Position numbers and translations under genes: made by a program
The notes under the pieces: model-generated
The model's input: the letters and a program-made list of their open reading frames with translations, nothing else
Told to the model about the DNA's origin: nothing
Database searches by the model: none
Part shown: piece by piece, positions 1 to 9,680 of the stretch
Position numbering within the stretch: position 1 is the stretch's first letter
How the letters are laid out: every line of letters starts with the position of its first letter
Assembly (NCBI GenBank): GCA_013215445.1
Contig: JABSRA010000035.1
Span: 1 to 47,277, forward strand
Origin: Oceanospirillaceae bacterium
Lineage (GTDB): Bacteria; Pseudomonadota; Gammaproteobacteria; Pseudomonadales; Balneatricaceae
Direction: 5' to 3'
DNA length: 47,277 bases

Positions 1-77
1 GAACTCAGAAGTGAAACGATTTAGCGCCGATGGTAGTGTGGGGTCTCCCCATGTGAGAGTAGGTCATCGCCAAGCTT
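1..77 (+). rRNA. rrf: 5S ribosomal RNA, 3' part (5' truncated by window)
   Basis: The first 77 bases match the 3' two thirds of a gammaproteobacterial 5S rRNA. The conserved segments GAACTCAGAAGTGAAAC, TAGCGCCGATGGTAGTGTGG and CCCATGTGAGAGTAGG are present in order. The 3' end is placed by comparison with the usual ending ...GCCAGGCAT, here GCCAAGCTT. The rest of the rRNA operon lies upstream of the window. A strong terminator follows 13 bases later. Confidence 0.93.
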
Positions 78-90
78 TAATACCGATAAA

Positions 91-119
91 CCCCAAGCAC
101 TCCGTGCTTGGGGTTTTTT
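91..119 (+). terminator. Rho-independent terminator of the rRNA operon
   Basis: A perfect 10-bp stem CCCCAAGCAC/GTGCTTGGGG with a 3-base loop (TCC) is followed directly by six T. It lies just downstream of the 5S gene and ends the rRNA transcript. Confidence 0.93.
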
Positions 120-138
120 CGTTATGAAAGCTTTTAAA

Positions 139-160
139 GGCGATGACCGTACTCTCACAT
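139..160 (-). repeat. Inverted partial copy of the 5S rRNA 3' tail
   Basis: The 22 bases starting GGCGATGACC and ending ACTCTCACAT are the reverse complement of positions 51-71 of the 5S gene, with one inserted base. The two arms flank the rRNA terminator, so the read-through RNA could form a long hairpin around it. Confidence 0.8.
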
Positions 161-247
161 AGATGTGATAGTAGGGGGTATTTTCGAATCCCTTAAAGCG
201 CAGCTTTAATCGAAAATCCCGTAGCTGCGCTTGCGCAATCCATTAAG

Positions 248-290
248 ATTTACCACGCCAAGCTTTAGCTGCGCAGTACCACGCATCCAC
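248..290 (+). repeat. Imperfect 43-bp direct repeat, copy 1
   Basis: It begins ATTTACCACGCCAAGCT and ends CATCCAC. It matches 492-534 at 37 of 43 positions without gaps. It includes the CGCCAAGCTTTA word also found at the 5S 3' end. Confidence 0.75.
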
Positions 291-491
291 TTAACGTAGC
301 TCTTTAAATCCACTTGGGTTTTTTTAGCATTTATAGCTAAAAGGAGATGAGCTACTCGGACAGGCGAAGATAGATCATAGCGACTAATCGCATCCTTCTA
401 TGAGTGAGTAGGGGAGTTTTTTAATGCAGTAGAAGCGCAGCGTCGTATCAGCTCATTATTCGCTGGAGGCTCCTTCGTATTGCGTTTGCGC

Positions 492-534
492 ATTTACCAC
501 GCCAAGCTCTACGTTCGCAGTACCATTCATCCAC
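492..534 (+). repeat. Imperfect 43-bp direct repeat, copy 2
   Basis: Second copy of the repeat at 248-290 (37 of 43 identical). The first 17 bases, ATTTACCACGCCAAGCT, are identical in both. Confidence 0.75.
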
Positions 535-829
535 TACACGGCCCTTAAGTGTCAAATGGCCGCGTTATTATAGCTGTAAAGCGATGAATTACCCGCACAA
601 GCATACACAATTGACTGCCTTATCCCTCATTACCAATAACCTAAAAAATATTGAAAACAGCACCAAGCATCAAATTCACCCTGTTGTTTAATACCACAGA
701 TGAAAAACCTATCGGTTATCTAGAACTCGGTGCATTAAAACCCAGAGAATTTATGCATAGCTGTGGCATAATAGTCCCCCCTCCATTTAAATCGTTAATC
801 GTCAATTTTATATCAGTGAATAGGTAGCA

Positions 830-2845
830 ATGAGCAAGTTAAACCCCAGGCAGCAAGAAGCGGTCAATTATATCAGTGGTCCAATGTTAGTATTGGCCGG
901 CGCGGGATCTGGGAAAACCAGCGTAATAACCCGAAAAATTGCCTATTTGGTGAAAAGCTGTGGCATTGAAGCGCGCCATATTGCAGCGCTGACTTTTACC
1001 AATAAATCCGCACGAGAAATGAAAGAGCGAGTGATGGACTTGCTCCCTAGTGGTAAATCTCGTGGATTGACGGTGTCTACGTTTCACAATTTAGGGATGA
1101 ACATCATCCGTAAAGAACATAAAACGCTAAAGTTGAAAGCAACATTTTCTATCTTTGACGATTCAGATTCGCGAGCATTGATCAGGGATCTACTGCTGAG
1201 CAACGATGAGGATTCGGATAGGGTAGACTTGGTTCGTAACAAAATCTCCTACTGGAAGAACGAGATGATAGAACCAGAGAGTGCCTTGCTTGACAGCCAG
1301 GGGCCGGATGATGTGCTCTGTGCTAGAGCTTACGCGTTATATCAAACTACTTTACAGGCATACAATGCAGTCGATTTTGACGATTTGATTTGGACCCCGG
1401 TAAAACTATTTAGTAATCATCCGCAAATATTGGAAAAATGGCAGAACAAGATTCGCTACTTGTTAGTGGATGAGTATCAAGATACCAATATGAGCCAGTA
1501 TAAGTTGGTGAAACAAATTGTCGGTACTCGGGGAGCATTAACCGTCGTTGGTGATGATGATCAATCAATTTACTCTTGGCGGGGTGCCCGTCCAGAAAAT
1601 TTAGCCCTACTGAAACAGGATTACCCAAGCTTAAAATTGGTCAAGTTGGAGCAGAATTACCGCTCAACTCGATTAATCCTCAATGCTGCTAACGTGGTCA
1701 TCGCCAATAACCCACACGAGATGACTAAAACGTTATGGTCGGACATGGCGCCCGGCGATCCGATTCGAGTGATTCATACTCGTAATGAGGATGCTGAGTG
1801 CGAGCGAATTGCCACTGAAATACTGGATAGGCATGTGCGTAACAGAACAGATTTTAAAGATTTTGCGGTATTGTATCGCGGTAATCATCAAGCCAGATTG
1901 CTCGAGCTAAAATTACAGGCTTTTCAAGTACCTTATAAACTCTCTGGTGGCACCTCGTTTTTTGCCAGAGCAGAAATAAAAGACCTCATGTGTTATTTAA
2001 AAGTATTAATTAATACTGACGATGATAATGCATTCTTACGGGTTATTAATTTACCGCGGCGGGAAATAGGCCCCAGCACTTTACAAAAATTGGGTGAGTA
2101 TGCATCTCTTCGTGAAATCAGTATGTTCGACGCCTGCAACGAATTAGGCATAGAGCAAGTGATGAAACCAGCTCAGGTTGAGCGACTGAGGACATTTACT
2201 ACTTGGTTATCTGCTAAGTATCAGCAGTGTGTACAGGGAGACCCTATACAGACCATTCGCGAATTGATTTTTGATATAGATTACGAGGGCTGGATACATC
2301 AAAATAGCGCCAGTACCGCAACGGCGGAAAAGCGCATGCAAAATGTCTATTTTTTGGTTGATTCTATTCGTAATACTATCGAAAGATTGCAGGAAGAAGA
2401 TCCAGAGGCAGGCGTAGAAGAGGCCATTAATCGATTGATCCTAATAGATTTAATGGATAGGCAAGAAGAAGATGAGGATGAAAATAAAGTTCAATTGATG
2501 ACTTTGCACGCTTCTAAAGGCCTGGAATTTCCGCATGTTTTTTTGATGGGCTTAGAGGAGGAGATTTTACCGCATCGCAACAGTATTGAAAACGGTGATA
2601 TCGAAGAGGAACGCCGTTTAATGTATGTGGGTTTGACGCGTGCCAAGGTTACCTTAACCATCACTCTGGCAAGGCAGCGCAAACAATTTGGCGAGGTGCT
2701 TGATTGTACCCCCAGCCGTTTTTTGGAGGAGCTACCCCAAGGAGATCTATTGATCGAAGGTAATGGCGAGAAAGACCCTAAGGTCAATCAAGCGCGAGGT
2801 AAGGCGACGTTAAACAGTTTGCGTAGTATGTTTGATGATTTGTGA
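830..2845 (+). CDS. rep: ATP-dependent DNA helicase Rep
   Basis: Superfamily 1A 3'-5' DNA helicase that helps replication forks pass nucleoprotein blocks. The protein has 671 residues, the length usual for Rep (E. coli 673) rather than UvrD. Walker A is AGAGSGKT at residues 23-30, Walker B is DEYQDTN from about residue 214, and the Q-rich motif III GDDDQSIYSWRGA follows. Motifs V/VI appear near the C terminus (LMTLHASKGLEF and YVGLTRAK). The N terminus SKLNPRQQEAV is the standard Rep start, so the ATG at 830 is accepted. It is transcribed alone, opposite to nudE, with about 40 bases between the two stops. Confidence 0.96.
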   Translation: MSKLNPRQQEAVNYISGPMLVLAGAGSGKTSVITRKIAYLVKSCGIEARHIAALTFTNKSAREMKERVMDLLPSGKSRGLTVSTFHNLGMNIIRKEHKTLKLKATFSIFDDSDSRALIRDLLLSNDEDSDRVDLVRNKISYWKNEMIEPESALLDSQGPDDVLCARAYALYQTTLQAYNAVDFDDLIWTPVKLFSNHPQILEKWQNKIRYLLVDEYQDTNMSQYKLVKQIVGTRGALTVVGDDDQSIYSWRGARPENLALLKQDYPSLKLVKLEQNYRSTRLILNAANVVIANNPHEMTKTLWSDMAPGDPIRVIHTRNEDAECERIATEILDRHVRNRTDFKDFAVLYRGNHQARLLELKLQAFQVPYKLSGGTSFFARAEIKDLMCYLKVLINTDDDNAFLRVINLPRREIGPSTLQKLGEYASLREISMFDACNELGIEQVMKPAQVERLRTFTTWLSAKYQQCVQGDPIQTIRELIFDIDYEGWIHQNSASTATAEKRMQNVYFLVDSIRNTIERLQEEDPEAGVEEAINRLILIDLMDRQEEDEDENKVQLMTLHASKGLEFPHVFLMGLEEEILPHRNSIENGDIEEERRLMYVGLTRAKVTLTITLARQRKQFGEVLDCTPSRFLEELPQGDLLIEGNGEKDPKVNQARGKATLNSLRSMFDDL

Positions 2846-2886
2846 AAAAGGGAACGCATAGGGGAAACAACCTAGACAGTCTGCGG

Positions 2887-3435
2887 TTAAGGATTGTTCT
2901 CAATAAAGTGGCGGGCCAGATAGAGTCCTGCAATGGCTCTACCCTCGGTGAATTCAGGATTCATGACTAAGTTATCGATATCTGCTAAAGGCCACTTTAC
3001 TACTTCTAGTGGTTCGGGTTCATCGCCTTCCAATAGGCAGGGATATAGATCTCTGGCCAATAGTGCCTGCAGTTTATGGCCCATATAATTAGGCGCTGTG
3101 GTCAGTTCTTTGAGGAATTGAATACGCTGAGCACCAAAGCCAATTTCTTCCTTTAACTCGCGATCCGCCGCCTCAAACATGCTCTCCCCCGGGTCAATGG
3201 CCCCTTTGGGCAAGGAAAGGGTATAGGCATCAATGCCGCCTGCATACTCTCTGATTAATAATAAGTTATTATCTTGATCAAGAGGAATCATCATGACAGC
3301 CCCATTACCCCTGTTGGCCAGCCGTTCATAAGTGCGTTCAACGCCGTTACTAAAACGCAGTTGCATCTCTTCTATTAAAAACAATCGGCTCTTGGCACAG
3401 GGATTAATCTTCAAAACTTCAGGTTTAATTGGCAT
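2887..3435 (-). CDS. nudE: ADP-compounds hydrolase NudE (Nudix)
   Basis: Nudix hydrolase of the NudE type, which cleaves ADP-ribose, NADH and Ap3A-like compounds into mononucleotides and is thought to sanitise the nucleotide pool. The complete Nudix box GX5EX7REUXEEXGU lies at residues 78-100 (G78, E84, R92, E93, E96, E97, G99). At 182 residues it has the usual length. It is divergent from yrfG with 33 bases between the starts. The pairing with yrfG and hslRO is the same neighbourhood as in E. coli, which supports NudE over other Nudix proteins. Confidence 0.9.
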   Translation of the reverse strand: MPIKPEVLKINPCAKSRLFLIEEMQLRFSNGVERTYERLANRGNGAVMMIPLDQDNNLLLIREYAGGIDAYTLSLPKGAIDPGESMFEAADRELKEEIGFGAQRIQFLKELTTAPNYMGHKLQALLARDLYPCLLEGDEPEPLEVVKWPLADIDNLVMNPEFTEGRAIAGLYLARHFIENNP

Positions 3436-3468
3436 ACTGCATATATCCTAAACAATGAGGTCATTTAA

Positions 3469-4152
3469 TTGTTACAACCGAATCTTTTTACGTGGTCTGA
3501 AATCGATACTGTTCTGTTAGATATGGATGGTACTTTATTAGATCTCCATTTTGACAGCTTTTTTTGGCTTCAACACCTACCTTTACGGTTTGCGCAGCTC
3601 CACGGGCGCGATTTAGATGATGTCAAAGTCTATCTAGCGCGTGAATTGGCTAAAAATCGGGGAAGTATTGAGTGGTACTGCGTCGAGTATTGGAGTGACA
3701 AACTGCAGTTGGATATCGCTGCGCTTCGTGCTGAAGTATCACACAATGTGGCCTATCGACCATTCGCTGAAGAGTTTCTGCAATTGTTAAAGCAATCTCG
3801 ACAGAGAGTAGTGCTAGTCACCAATGACCATCGCAGCGGATTAGAGCTGAAATTAGAAATCACCGGTTTAGCTCAGTATCTCGATGCGATAGTCGTGTCG
3901 CACGATTTTTCAGTGGCGAAGGAGGAACAGCAATTTTGGCGAGCTATGCAAGAGGTGGAGCCATTTGACCCGCGCCGATCATTATTTGTCGATGATACTG
4001 TGGCGGTACTTGAATCGGCCCGGCTCTATGGAATCCAGCATTTGGCGATTATCACTGAGCCAGATTCTAATGTGCAACGCAATATAGAGACTGATTTTAA
4101 TAAAATTGAATGTTTTTCCGACATTAATAAAACACTACAACCGAACCGATAG
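3469..4152 (+). CDS. yrfG: GMP/IMP nucleotidase YrfG (HAD superfamily)
   Basis: HAD-superfamily phosphatase; the family member in E. coli dephosphorylates purine nucleotides. The nucleophile motif is DMDGTLLD at residues 18-25, motif II is the LVTND stretch, and the acidic motif FVDDT lies toward the C terminus. The start is a TTG at 3469 with GAGG eight bases upstream; no ATG sits close to the conserved N terminus. At 227 residues it is of usual length. hslR follows after 12 bases, so yrfG and hslR are probably co-transcribed. Confidence 0.87.
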   Translation: MLQPNLFTWSEIDTVLLDMDGTLLDLHFDSFFWLQHLPLRFAQLHGRDLDDVKVYLARELAKNRGSIEWYCVEYWSDKLQLDIAALRAEVSHNVAYRPFAEEFLQLLKQSRQRVVLVTNDHRSGLELKLEITGLAQYLDAIVVSHDFSVAKEEQQFWRAMQEVEPFDPRRSLFVDDTVAVLESARLYGIQHLAIITEPDSNVQRNIETDFNKIECFSDINKTLQPNR

Positions 4153-4164
4153 GCAGGACCATCA

Positions 4165-4566
4165 ATGAGTAATGATACTAAAGTGCGCTTAGATAAATGG
4201 CTTTGGGCGGCGCGTTTTTTTAAGACCCGGGCACTGGCAAAAAAAGCGTTGGAAGGTGGGAAAGTACATTACGACGGGCATCGCAGCAAGTGCAGCAAAA
4301 TCGTTGAAGTTGGTGGTTTATTGAAAATCCGCCAAGGGTGGGATGAGCGGATTGTGCAGATATTAGGGTTGTCTGAAAAACGCGGCGGGGCACCTCAAGC
4401 TGCCCTATTATATGCCGAGACTGAGGCGAGTATTGAAAAGCGTCAGCGCGATGCCGAGCAGCGAAAAATCTTGAATTTAACGGCGATTACTCCCCCGGGA
4501 AAGCCGGATAAACGCAGCCGACGACAAATTCAAAAAACTAAAGACTTATTACTAACAGATCAGTAA
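4165..4566 (+). CDS. hslR: Ribosome-associated heat shock protein Hsp15
   Basis: Small basic RNA-binding protein that recognises free 50S subunits carrying a stalled nascent chain with peptidyl-tRNA, aiding their recycling. An S4 RNA-binding domain fills residues 7-55 (VRLDKWLWAARFFKTRALA then the VHYDG turn). The lysine- and arginine-rich tail is typical, and 133 residues match the family length. It follows yrfG by 12 bases. hslO (Hsp33) comes next after 195 bases, as in E. coli. Confidence 0.93.
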   Translation: MSNDTKVRLDKWLWAARFFKTRALAKKALEGGKVHYDGHRSKCSKIVEVGGLLKIRQGWDERIVQILGLSEKRGGAPQAALLYAETEASIEKRQRDAEQRKILNLTAITPPGKPDKRSRRQIQKTKDLLLTDQ

Positions 4567-4761
4567 TTATCCATACAATTATGTTAGAATTTCGCGCGAA
4601 AGTTTCGGTTATTTATTTTATTATGACCGATTAAAAATTATATGCTTGCAAGTAGTTGATAAAAGAAGAATTTATTTCATTTTTTAGAAAGTGAAATAGA
4701 ATCATTCAGCTCCTACAAGCAGTGTAGATGCATTATTATAAAGCGGTTAACAGATCAAAAT

Positions 4762-5613
4762 ATGAACAAGATAGACAGCATTCAGCGAATTCTCTTTGAC
4801 GATATAGATGTGCGTGGAGTCGTGACGGGTTTAGAGCAAAGTTATCAGGACATTATTAGCCTGCATAATTATCCTGGCGTGATCGAGCGAATATTAGGAG
4901 AAATGCTTGCGGCAGTGAGCATTTTAAGTACCAATCTAAAGTTTAATGGCAAGCTAATCTTACAGGCCAAAGGTGCAGGCAGTGTCACGGCGTTGATGGC
5001 CGAATGTAATCATCTAAATGAATGTCGTGCAATCGCCCAATTTGACGGAATTATCGATGATAGTCTAAGCTTTAGGCAGATGCTCGAAGACGGCTATTTA
5101 GTCTTAACCATAGATCCTGAGGTAGGCAAACGATATCAGGGCATCGTACCCTTGGAAAACGATAGCTTGGCCGATTGCCTAGCGGATTACTTCCAGCGTT
5201 CGGAACAATTAAATACACAATTTATATTGGCTTGTGATGGCGTAAAAGCACGTGGATTAATGCTGCAAGTGATGCCTGCGGCTGGTAGCGGCTCAGAAGA
5301 TTACCGCCGCTTATCGATGTTAGCGCGAACCTTAAAAGATAGTGAATTACTGTCGTTAGACAATGAAACCTTACTTTTTAGACTATTTCATGAAGAGAAG
5401 TGTCGTTTGTTTCCCGCCGAAACTCTGCAGTTTAAATGCCAGTGTTCTAGAGAGCGCAGTGAAACTGCCTTAAAATTATTGTCGGCTAAAGAGCTGAGAG
5501 AGTTGGTAGAAGAACTTGGTAGTATTGATATCGACTGCCAGTTTTGTAATTCTAAATATAGTTTTGATCGGATTGATGTCGAACAAATTTGTCTACAAAA
5601 ACTATCCAAATAG
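4762..5613 (+). CDS. hslO: Redox-regulated chaperone Hsp33
   Basis: Holdase chaperone activated by oxidation: its C-terminal zinc centre senses oxidants by forming disulfides. The four zinc cysteines are visible as CQC (C226, C228) and CQFC (C259, C262), both within the last 60 of 283 residues. The N-terminal domain contains the usual G-rich segment around GKLILQAKGAGSVTALMAEC. The 195-base gap upstream suggests its own promoter, though none is clear. Length and neighbours fit Hsp33. Confidence 0.95.
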   Translation: MNKIDSIQRILFDDIDVRGVVTGLEQSYQDIISLHNYPGVIERILGEMLAAVSILSTNLKFNGKLILQAKGAGSVTALMAECNHLNECRAIAQFDGIIDDSLSFRQMLEDGYLVLTIDPEVGKRYQGIVPLENDSLADCLADYFQRSEQLNTQFILACDGVKARGLMLQVMPAAGSGSEDYRRLSMLARTLKDSELLSLDNETLLFRLFHEEKCRLFPAETLQFKCQCSRERSETALKLLSAKELRELVEELGSIDIDCQFCNSKYSFDRIDVEQICLQKLSK

Positions 5614-6078
5614 CTTACCCGCTCGGATTTGTATTGGTGGGTTGAAAGTATTTGTTCGAGGAAAATCTTCGCATCACTAAGCGAATCAGGATAAGAGCCA
5701 AAACATCGGCGCAACAGCAGAGTCAGTATGCCCTCTGGGTAGACTATGCTGAGACCTTAAGAATCCAGTGAGTGACCATCCAAAAGGGCGGAACTCACGG
5801 CTTGAATCTAACTGAGAGGATAGTGTCACAGCCAGTACATTGTCTGAGAGCTTCTCTGCGTTGTTTTTAAGTTATAATAAGTTAGAAGGTGATTAGGGGT
5901 GTTTCACAGGTTTGAAATACTGTCATTTATCCCTCTAAACTTTAGCCATGCAACATCAAGCTATTTATTAGCTGGTGAGCATGAGCGACATAAATTCACG
6001 CAAAGACGTGAAAATTAGAATATCAATTTAATTTTTCGCTTACAGGTGGAGTTTGGCTAACAGCCAAAGGATTTAGAA
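5614..6078. other. 465-base region upstream of pckA
   Basis: No protein gene is supported here. A TATAAT at 5873-5878 could be a -10 box, but no matching -35 box is evident. A small hairpin TTCACG/CGTGAA lies at 5995-6012, about 65 bases before the pckA start. The region is long for a simple promoter and may include a leader or a small RNA, but I see no recognisable family. Confidence 0.4.
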
Positions 6079-7626
6079 ATGACCAATAAAACAGATATGA
6101 TACATATCAATTTAAGCCGTGCAGAATTGATCCAGCACGCTATAAAACGCAGCGAAGGAGAACTGGCAAATACCGGTGCTCTAGTAGTGAAGACGGGTTA
6201 TAGAACTGGCCGCTCACCGCTAGATCGCTTTATTGTCGATGAGCCAAGTACTTCAGAGCTGATTGACTGGGGCGGTGTCAACCGTCCATTTGATGCCGAT
6301 AAGTTTGATGCTCTTTGGGATAGAGTTGAAACTTACCTCGCTGATAAAGAACACTTCATGTCATATGTTCACGTAGGCTCGGACAGCAGCCATTATCTGC
6401 CGGTTAAGATGTCTACGCAAACCGCATGGCAAAATTTATTTGGTCAAAATCTATTCATCTTACCCGATGACTACAACCCGAAAGATAAGGGTGAATGGCA
6501 GATTCTAAACGCCGCTGATTTTGAGTGTGTGCCAGCGCGCGATGGAACGAATAGTGAGGGCTGCGTTATCCTGAATTTTGCCAAACGCAAAGTATTATTA
6601 GCGGGTATGCGCTATGCGGGCGAAATGAAAAAAGCGATGTTCTCGGTACAGAATTTTTTACTACCAGAAAAAGATGTACTGCCTATGCACTGTTCGGCAA
6701 ATGTGAACGAAGCGGGCGAAACGACGTTATTTTTTGGGCTCTCAGGCACCGGTAAAACCACGTTATCAGCAGATCCAGACTGTTATTTGATTGGTGATGA
6801 TGAACATGGTTGGGGTAAAGGCGTTGTCTTTAACTTAGAGGGAGGGTGCTACGCTAAAACCATTAACTTATCGCAGAAAAATGAACCTATTATTTGGGAT
6901 GCGATTCGCTTTGGGGCCATCGTTGAAAATGTAGTTTTAGACGACCAGAAAACGGCTGACTACAATGACGTGAGTCTCACCGAAAATGGGCGCTGTGCCT
7001 ATCCACTAGAGAATGTAGATAAAATTACAGAACATAATTTGGGCGGAGAGCCCAAAGCTATTATATTCTTAACTTGTGACTTAACTGGCGTATTACCGCC
7101 TGTATCTATCTTGTCTAATGAAGCGGCGGCATATCACTTTCTGTCGGGTTACACGGCGCTGGTAGGCTCAACTGAAATGGGCTCTGGTGGAGGCATTAAA
7201 TCGACTTTCTCCACTTGTTTTGGTGCTCCTTTCTTCCCGCGGGCAGCCAGTGTTTACGCCGATCTGTTAATTAAGCGGGTCAGTGAATTCGGCTCTAAAG
7301 TCTACTTGGTGAATACCGGTTGGACGGGCGGTGCCTACGGCACCGGTTCTCGCTTTAGTATCCCAACCACACGTGCAATTATTGCCGCGATTCAGTCAGG
7401 GGCTTTAGTGGACACAGCAACAGTGCATTTGAGTGGATTGAATTTAGAGGTGCCGTTGCAGGTGCCAGGTGTCGATAGTGGATTGTTACAGCCGCGTAAT
7501 ACATGGGCTGACAAAGCTGCCTACGATTTAGAGGCTGCGCAACTGGTCGAAAAATTCACTGAAAACTTTACTAAGTTTGACGATGTTGCAGTGGAAATTA
7601 TCGCAGCGGGACCGAGCGTAGCATAA
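6079..7626 (+). CDS. pckA: Phosphoenolpyruvate carboxykinase (ATP)
   Basis: Converts oxaloacetate and ATP to phosphoenolpyruvate, CO2 and ADP, the first committed step of gluconeogenesis. The kinase P-loop [10 protein letters not shown] is at residues 220-229 and the metal-binding IGDDEHGW follows at about 238-245. The N-terminal substrate loop YRTGRSP is at 41-47. At 515 residues it is slightly shorter than the E. coli enzyme (540) but complete. The AGGTGGAG/AAGGA stretch upstream gives ribosome binding. A perfect 13-bp hairpin follows the stop codon. Confidence 0.97.
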   Translation: MTNKTDMIHINLSRAELIQHAIKRSEGELANTGALVVKTGYRTGRSPLDRFIVDEPSTSELIDWGGVNRPFDADKFDALWDRVETYLADKEHFMSYVHVGSDSSHYLPVKMSTQTAWQNLFGQNLFILPDDYNPKDKGEWQILNAADFECVPARDGTNSEGCVILNFAKRKVLLAGMRYAGEMKKAMFSVQNFLLPEKDVLPMHCSANVNEAGETTLFFGLSGTGKTTLSADPDCYLIGDDEHGWGKGVVFNLEGGCYAKTINLSQKNEPIIWDAIRFGAIVENVVLDDQKTADYNDVSLTENGRCAYPLENVDKITEHNLGGEPKAIIFLTCDLTGVLPPVSILSNEAAAYHFLSGYTALVGSTEMGSGGGIKSTFSTCFGAPFFPRAASVYADLLIKRVSEFGSKVYLVNTGWTGGAYGTGSRFSIPTTRAIIAAIQSGALVDTATVHLSGLNLEVPLQVPGVDSGLLQPRNTWADKAAYDLEAAQLVEKFTENFTKFDDVAVEIIAAGPSVA

Positions 7627-7638
7627 ATTTCGAGTGTC

Positions 7639-7668
7639 ACAATTTAACAGGTTCGCCTGTTAAATTGT
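7639..7668 (+). terminator. Hairpin after pckA with TTCG loop
   Basis: A perfect 13-bp stem (ACAATTTAACAGG and its complement) closes a TTCG tetraloop just after the pckA stop. There is no T tract directly after it. It is therefore either a weak terminator or an mRNA 3'-end stabiliser. Confidence 0.6.
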
Positions 7669-7784
7669 CTGCTAGTGCTTGAAAAAATCATAAAAGTCAC
7701 CATTATTACTCTAATATTTATCAGCACTTCCCATAAACTATGACGTATCTGAGTTTGTTTGGAGTGGTATTTAGGAGAGAGTAA

Positions 7785-8114
7785 ATGAGCGAAAACATTA
7801 TTAATGTTACCGATGCTTCTTTTGAAGAGCACGTATTAAATGCAGAAGGTGCTGTACTTGTTGATTATTGGGCAGAGTGGTGTGGTCCCTGTAAAATGAT
7901 TGCTCCAGTATTGGAAGAAATAGCCAAAGACTATGCAGCCAAAGGCCTAACGGTGTGTAAACTTAACATTGATGAAAATAGTGAAACGCCTCCCAAGTAC
8001 GGTATTCGAGGTATCCCAACCTTAATGTTGTTCAAAGCGGGTAACCTAGAGGCGACAAAAGTGGGTGCACTCTCTAAGTCTCAATTGGCAACTTTCATCG
8101 ACGAAAATTTATAA
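7785..8114 (+). CDS. trxA: Thioredoxin 1
   Basis: General cytoplasmic protein-disulfide reductase. The active site is WCGPC at residues 32-36, and the cis-proline loop [11 protein letters not shown] follows at about 74-84. At 109 residues it is the size of TrxA (E. coli 109 with Met). A GGAGAG ribosome binding site precedes the ATG. rho follows after 238 bases, the common proteobacterial order. Confidence 0.96.
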   Translation: MSENIINVTDASFEEHVLNAEGAVLVDYWAEWCGPCKMIAPVLEEIAKDYAAKGLTVCKLNIDENSETPPKYGIRGIPTLMLFKAGNLEATKVGALSKSQLATFIDENL

Positions 8115-8352
8115 AATTGACTGCAAAAATGAAGGTGGAGGGAATTAAAGTTACTTTCTATCTTTATTTTGCTGGACAGTTAACGATCAACCTTCTATAT
8201 TGAACAAGCTTTTGCCATTGCAGTGTTTTGCTAGCAGGCATCGGTCTCACAGAAAATATCCACAACGAATTCAAATTTCCACGTCATTTAGTTTAACTAA
8301 ACTAATAAATTATTCTTAAGCTTCGCCCAAAAGGGCCATCACTTCGAAATAT
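8115..8352 (+). promoter_or_regulatory. trxA-rho intergenic leader region
   Basis: The 238-base gap before rho is expected to hold the rho leader; in enteric bacteria rho is autoregulated by attenuation in such a leader. A palindrome TAGTTTA-AC-TAAACTA lies at 8289-8304. A GCCC-AAAA-GGGC hairpin at 8325-8336 ends 16 bases before the rho start and could affect ribosome access. The regulatory role is inference. Confidence 0.4.
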
Positions 8353-9612
8353 ATGAATCTTACCCAATTAAAAACAAAAAGTGTTCACGAGCTAATCGGA
8401 ACCGCTAAAGAAATGGGCCTTGAAAGTTTAGGCCGTTCCCGTAAACAAGACGTTATTTTTGCAATCTTAAAGAAGCATGCAAAAAGCGGCGAAGATATCT
8501 ATGGCGATGGTGTGCTAGAGATTTTGCAGGACGGCTATGGTTTTTTACGCTCATCCGACGCATCATATCTGGCAGGTCCCGATGATATCTATGTATCTCC
8601 GAGCCAGATTAGGCGCTTTAATTTGCGCACTGGTGATACAGTCGCCGGTAAAATACGGCCACCTAAGGACAGCGAGCGCTATTTTGCGTTGCTAAAAGTT
8701 AACGAGATTAACTATGATCGTCCTGAAAACGCCAAAAATAAAGTACTGTTTGAAAACCTGACTCCACTGTTCGCGCAAGAGCGATTAAAGCTGGAGCTCG
8801 GTAACGGTAGTACTGAAGATCTAACCGCCAGAGTTATCGATTTAATGGCGCCGATCGGAAAAGGACAGCGTGCATTGGTAGTATCCCCTCCAAAAGCGGG
8901 TAAAACCTTGATGCTGCAAAATATTGCCAATAGTATTACGCGCAATAACCCCGAGTGTCATCTTATCGTATTGTTGATCGATGAGCGCCCAGAAGAAGTT
9001 ACCGAAATGCAGCGTACCGTGTACGGTGAAGTGGTCGCCTCTACTTTTGATGAACCACCTGCGCGTCATGTACAAGTAGCTGAAATGGTCATTGAAAAGG
9101 CCAAGCGCTTAGTTGAGCACAAAAAAGATGTGGTGATATTATTAGACTCTATTACCCGTCTAGCCCGAGCTTACAACACGGTTATCCCCTCCTCTGGTAA
9201 GGTGTTAACCGGTGGTGTTGATGCACATGCATTAGAGCGTCCTAAACGTTTCTTTGGTGCTGCGCGTAACATTGAAGAAGGTGGCAGTTTAACCATCATT
9301 GCAACCGCCCTCACGGACACGGGCTCTAAGATGGATGAAGTTATCTTTGAAGAATTTAAAGGTACTGGTAACTCTGAAATTCACTTAGACCGTAAAGCCG
9401 CTGAGAAGCGTATTTACCCGGCGATTAATATCCGTCGCTCTGGAACCAGACGTGAAGATTTATTGACCACGGAAGAAGAGCTACAGCGTATGTGGATTCT
9501 GCGTAAACTGCTCGATCCGATGGAAGATACCGCGGCGATTGAATTTGTCTTAGACAAGCTTAAAGACTTTAAAACCAATGATGAATTCTTCAAGTCAATG
9601 CGTCGTAAATAA
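8353..9612 (+). CDS. rho: Transcription termination factor Rho
   Basis: Hexameric RNA-dependent ATPase that terminates transcription. The N-terminal Rho domain includes the RNP1-like GYGFLR at residues 61-66. Walker A SPPKAGKT is at 178-185, and Walker B with the following Q-loop region reads [16 protein letters not shown]. The R-loop and arginine-finger regions continue to the end. Its 419 residues equal the E. coli length, with no insertion in the RNA-binding domain. A strong terminator follows. Confidence 0.98.
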   Translation: MNLTQLKTKSVHELIGTAKEMGLESLGRSRKQDVIFAILKKHAKSGEDIYGDGVLEILQDGYGFLRSSDASYLAGPDDIYVSPSQIRRFNLRTGDTVAGKIRPPKDSERYFALLKVNEINYDRPENAKNKVLFENLTPLFAQERLKLELGNGSTEDLTARVIDLMAPIGKGQRALVVSPPKAGKTLMLQNIANSITRNNPECHLIVLLIDERPEEVTEMQRTVYGEVVASTFDEPPARHVQVAEMVIEKAKRLVEHKKDVVILLDSITRLARAYNTVIPSSGKVLTGGVDAHALERPKRFFGAARNIEEGGSLTIIATALTDTGSKMDEVIFEEFKGTGNSEIHLDRKAAEKRIYPAINIRRSGTRREDLLTTEEELQRMWILRKLLDPMEDTAAIEFVLDKLKDFKTNDEFFKSMRRK

Positions 9613-9650
9613 GCTTTAGACTTGGTATTGCACCAATAGCTACAGATATT

Positions 9651-9680
9651 AAAAGGGTGAACGTGAGTTCGCCCTTTTTT
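9651..9680 (+). terminator. Rho-independent terminator after rho
   Basis: AAAAGGGTGAAC pairs with GTTCGCCCTTTT across a 4-base loop (GTGA), with one G-T wobble, and runs into a six-T tract. Confidence 0.88.

Larger units (their letters stand above)
120..829. other. Gene-poor region between the rRNA operon and rep, with 5S-derived and repeated debris
   Basis: About 710 bases show no convincing gene. They hold an inverted partial copy of the 5S tail (139-160) and two imperfect 43-bp direct repeats (248-290 and 492-534). Loosely similar sequence follows each repeat (around 327-372 and 568-605, both with a TATAGCT-like core and a GCGATGA/GAGATGA motif). The short word CGCCAAGCTTTA of the 5S tail recurs inside the repeats. 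A short open frame at 651-827 is discussed as rejected. The final part must carry the rep promoter, but I could not place its boxes with confidence. Confidence 0.6.

Noticed and set aside
651..827. Short open frame of 58 codons (TTG start) just before rep, with protein-like text such as TLLFNTTDEKPIGYLELGALK
   Set aside because: No ribosome binding site, no recognised family, and it fills the region where the rep promoter should be; may be a gene remnant but not supportable.
120..829. CRISPR-like array or tRNA genes suggested by repeats after the 5S gene
   Set aside because: Only two imperfect repeat copies about 240 bases apart, no regular spacers, and no tRNA cloverleaf features were found.
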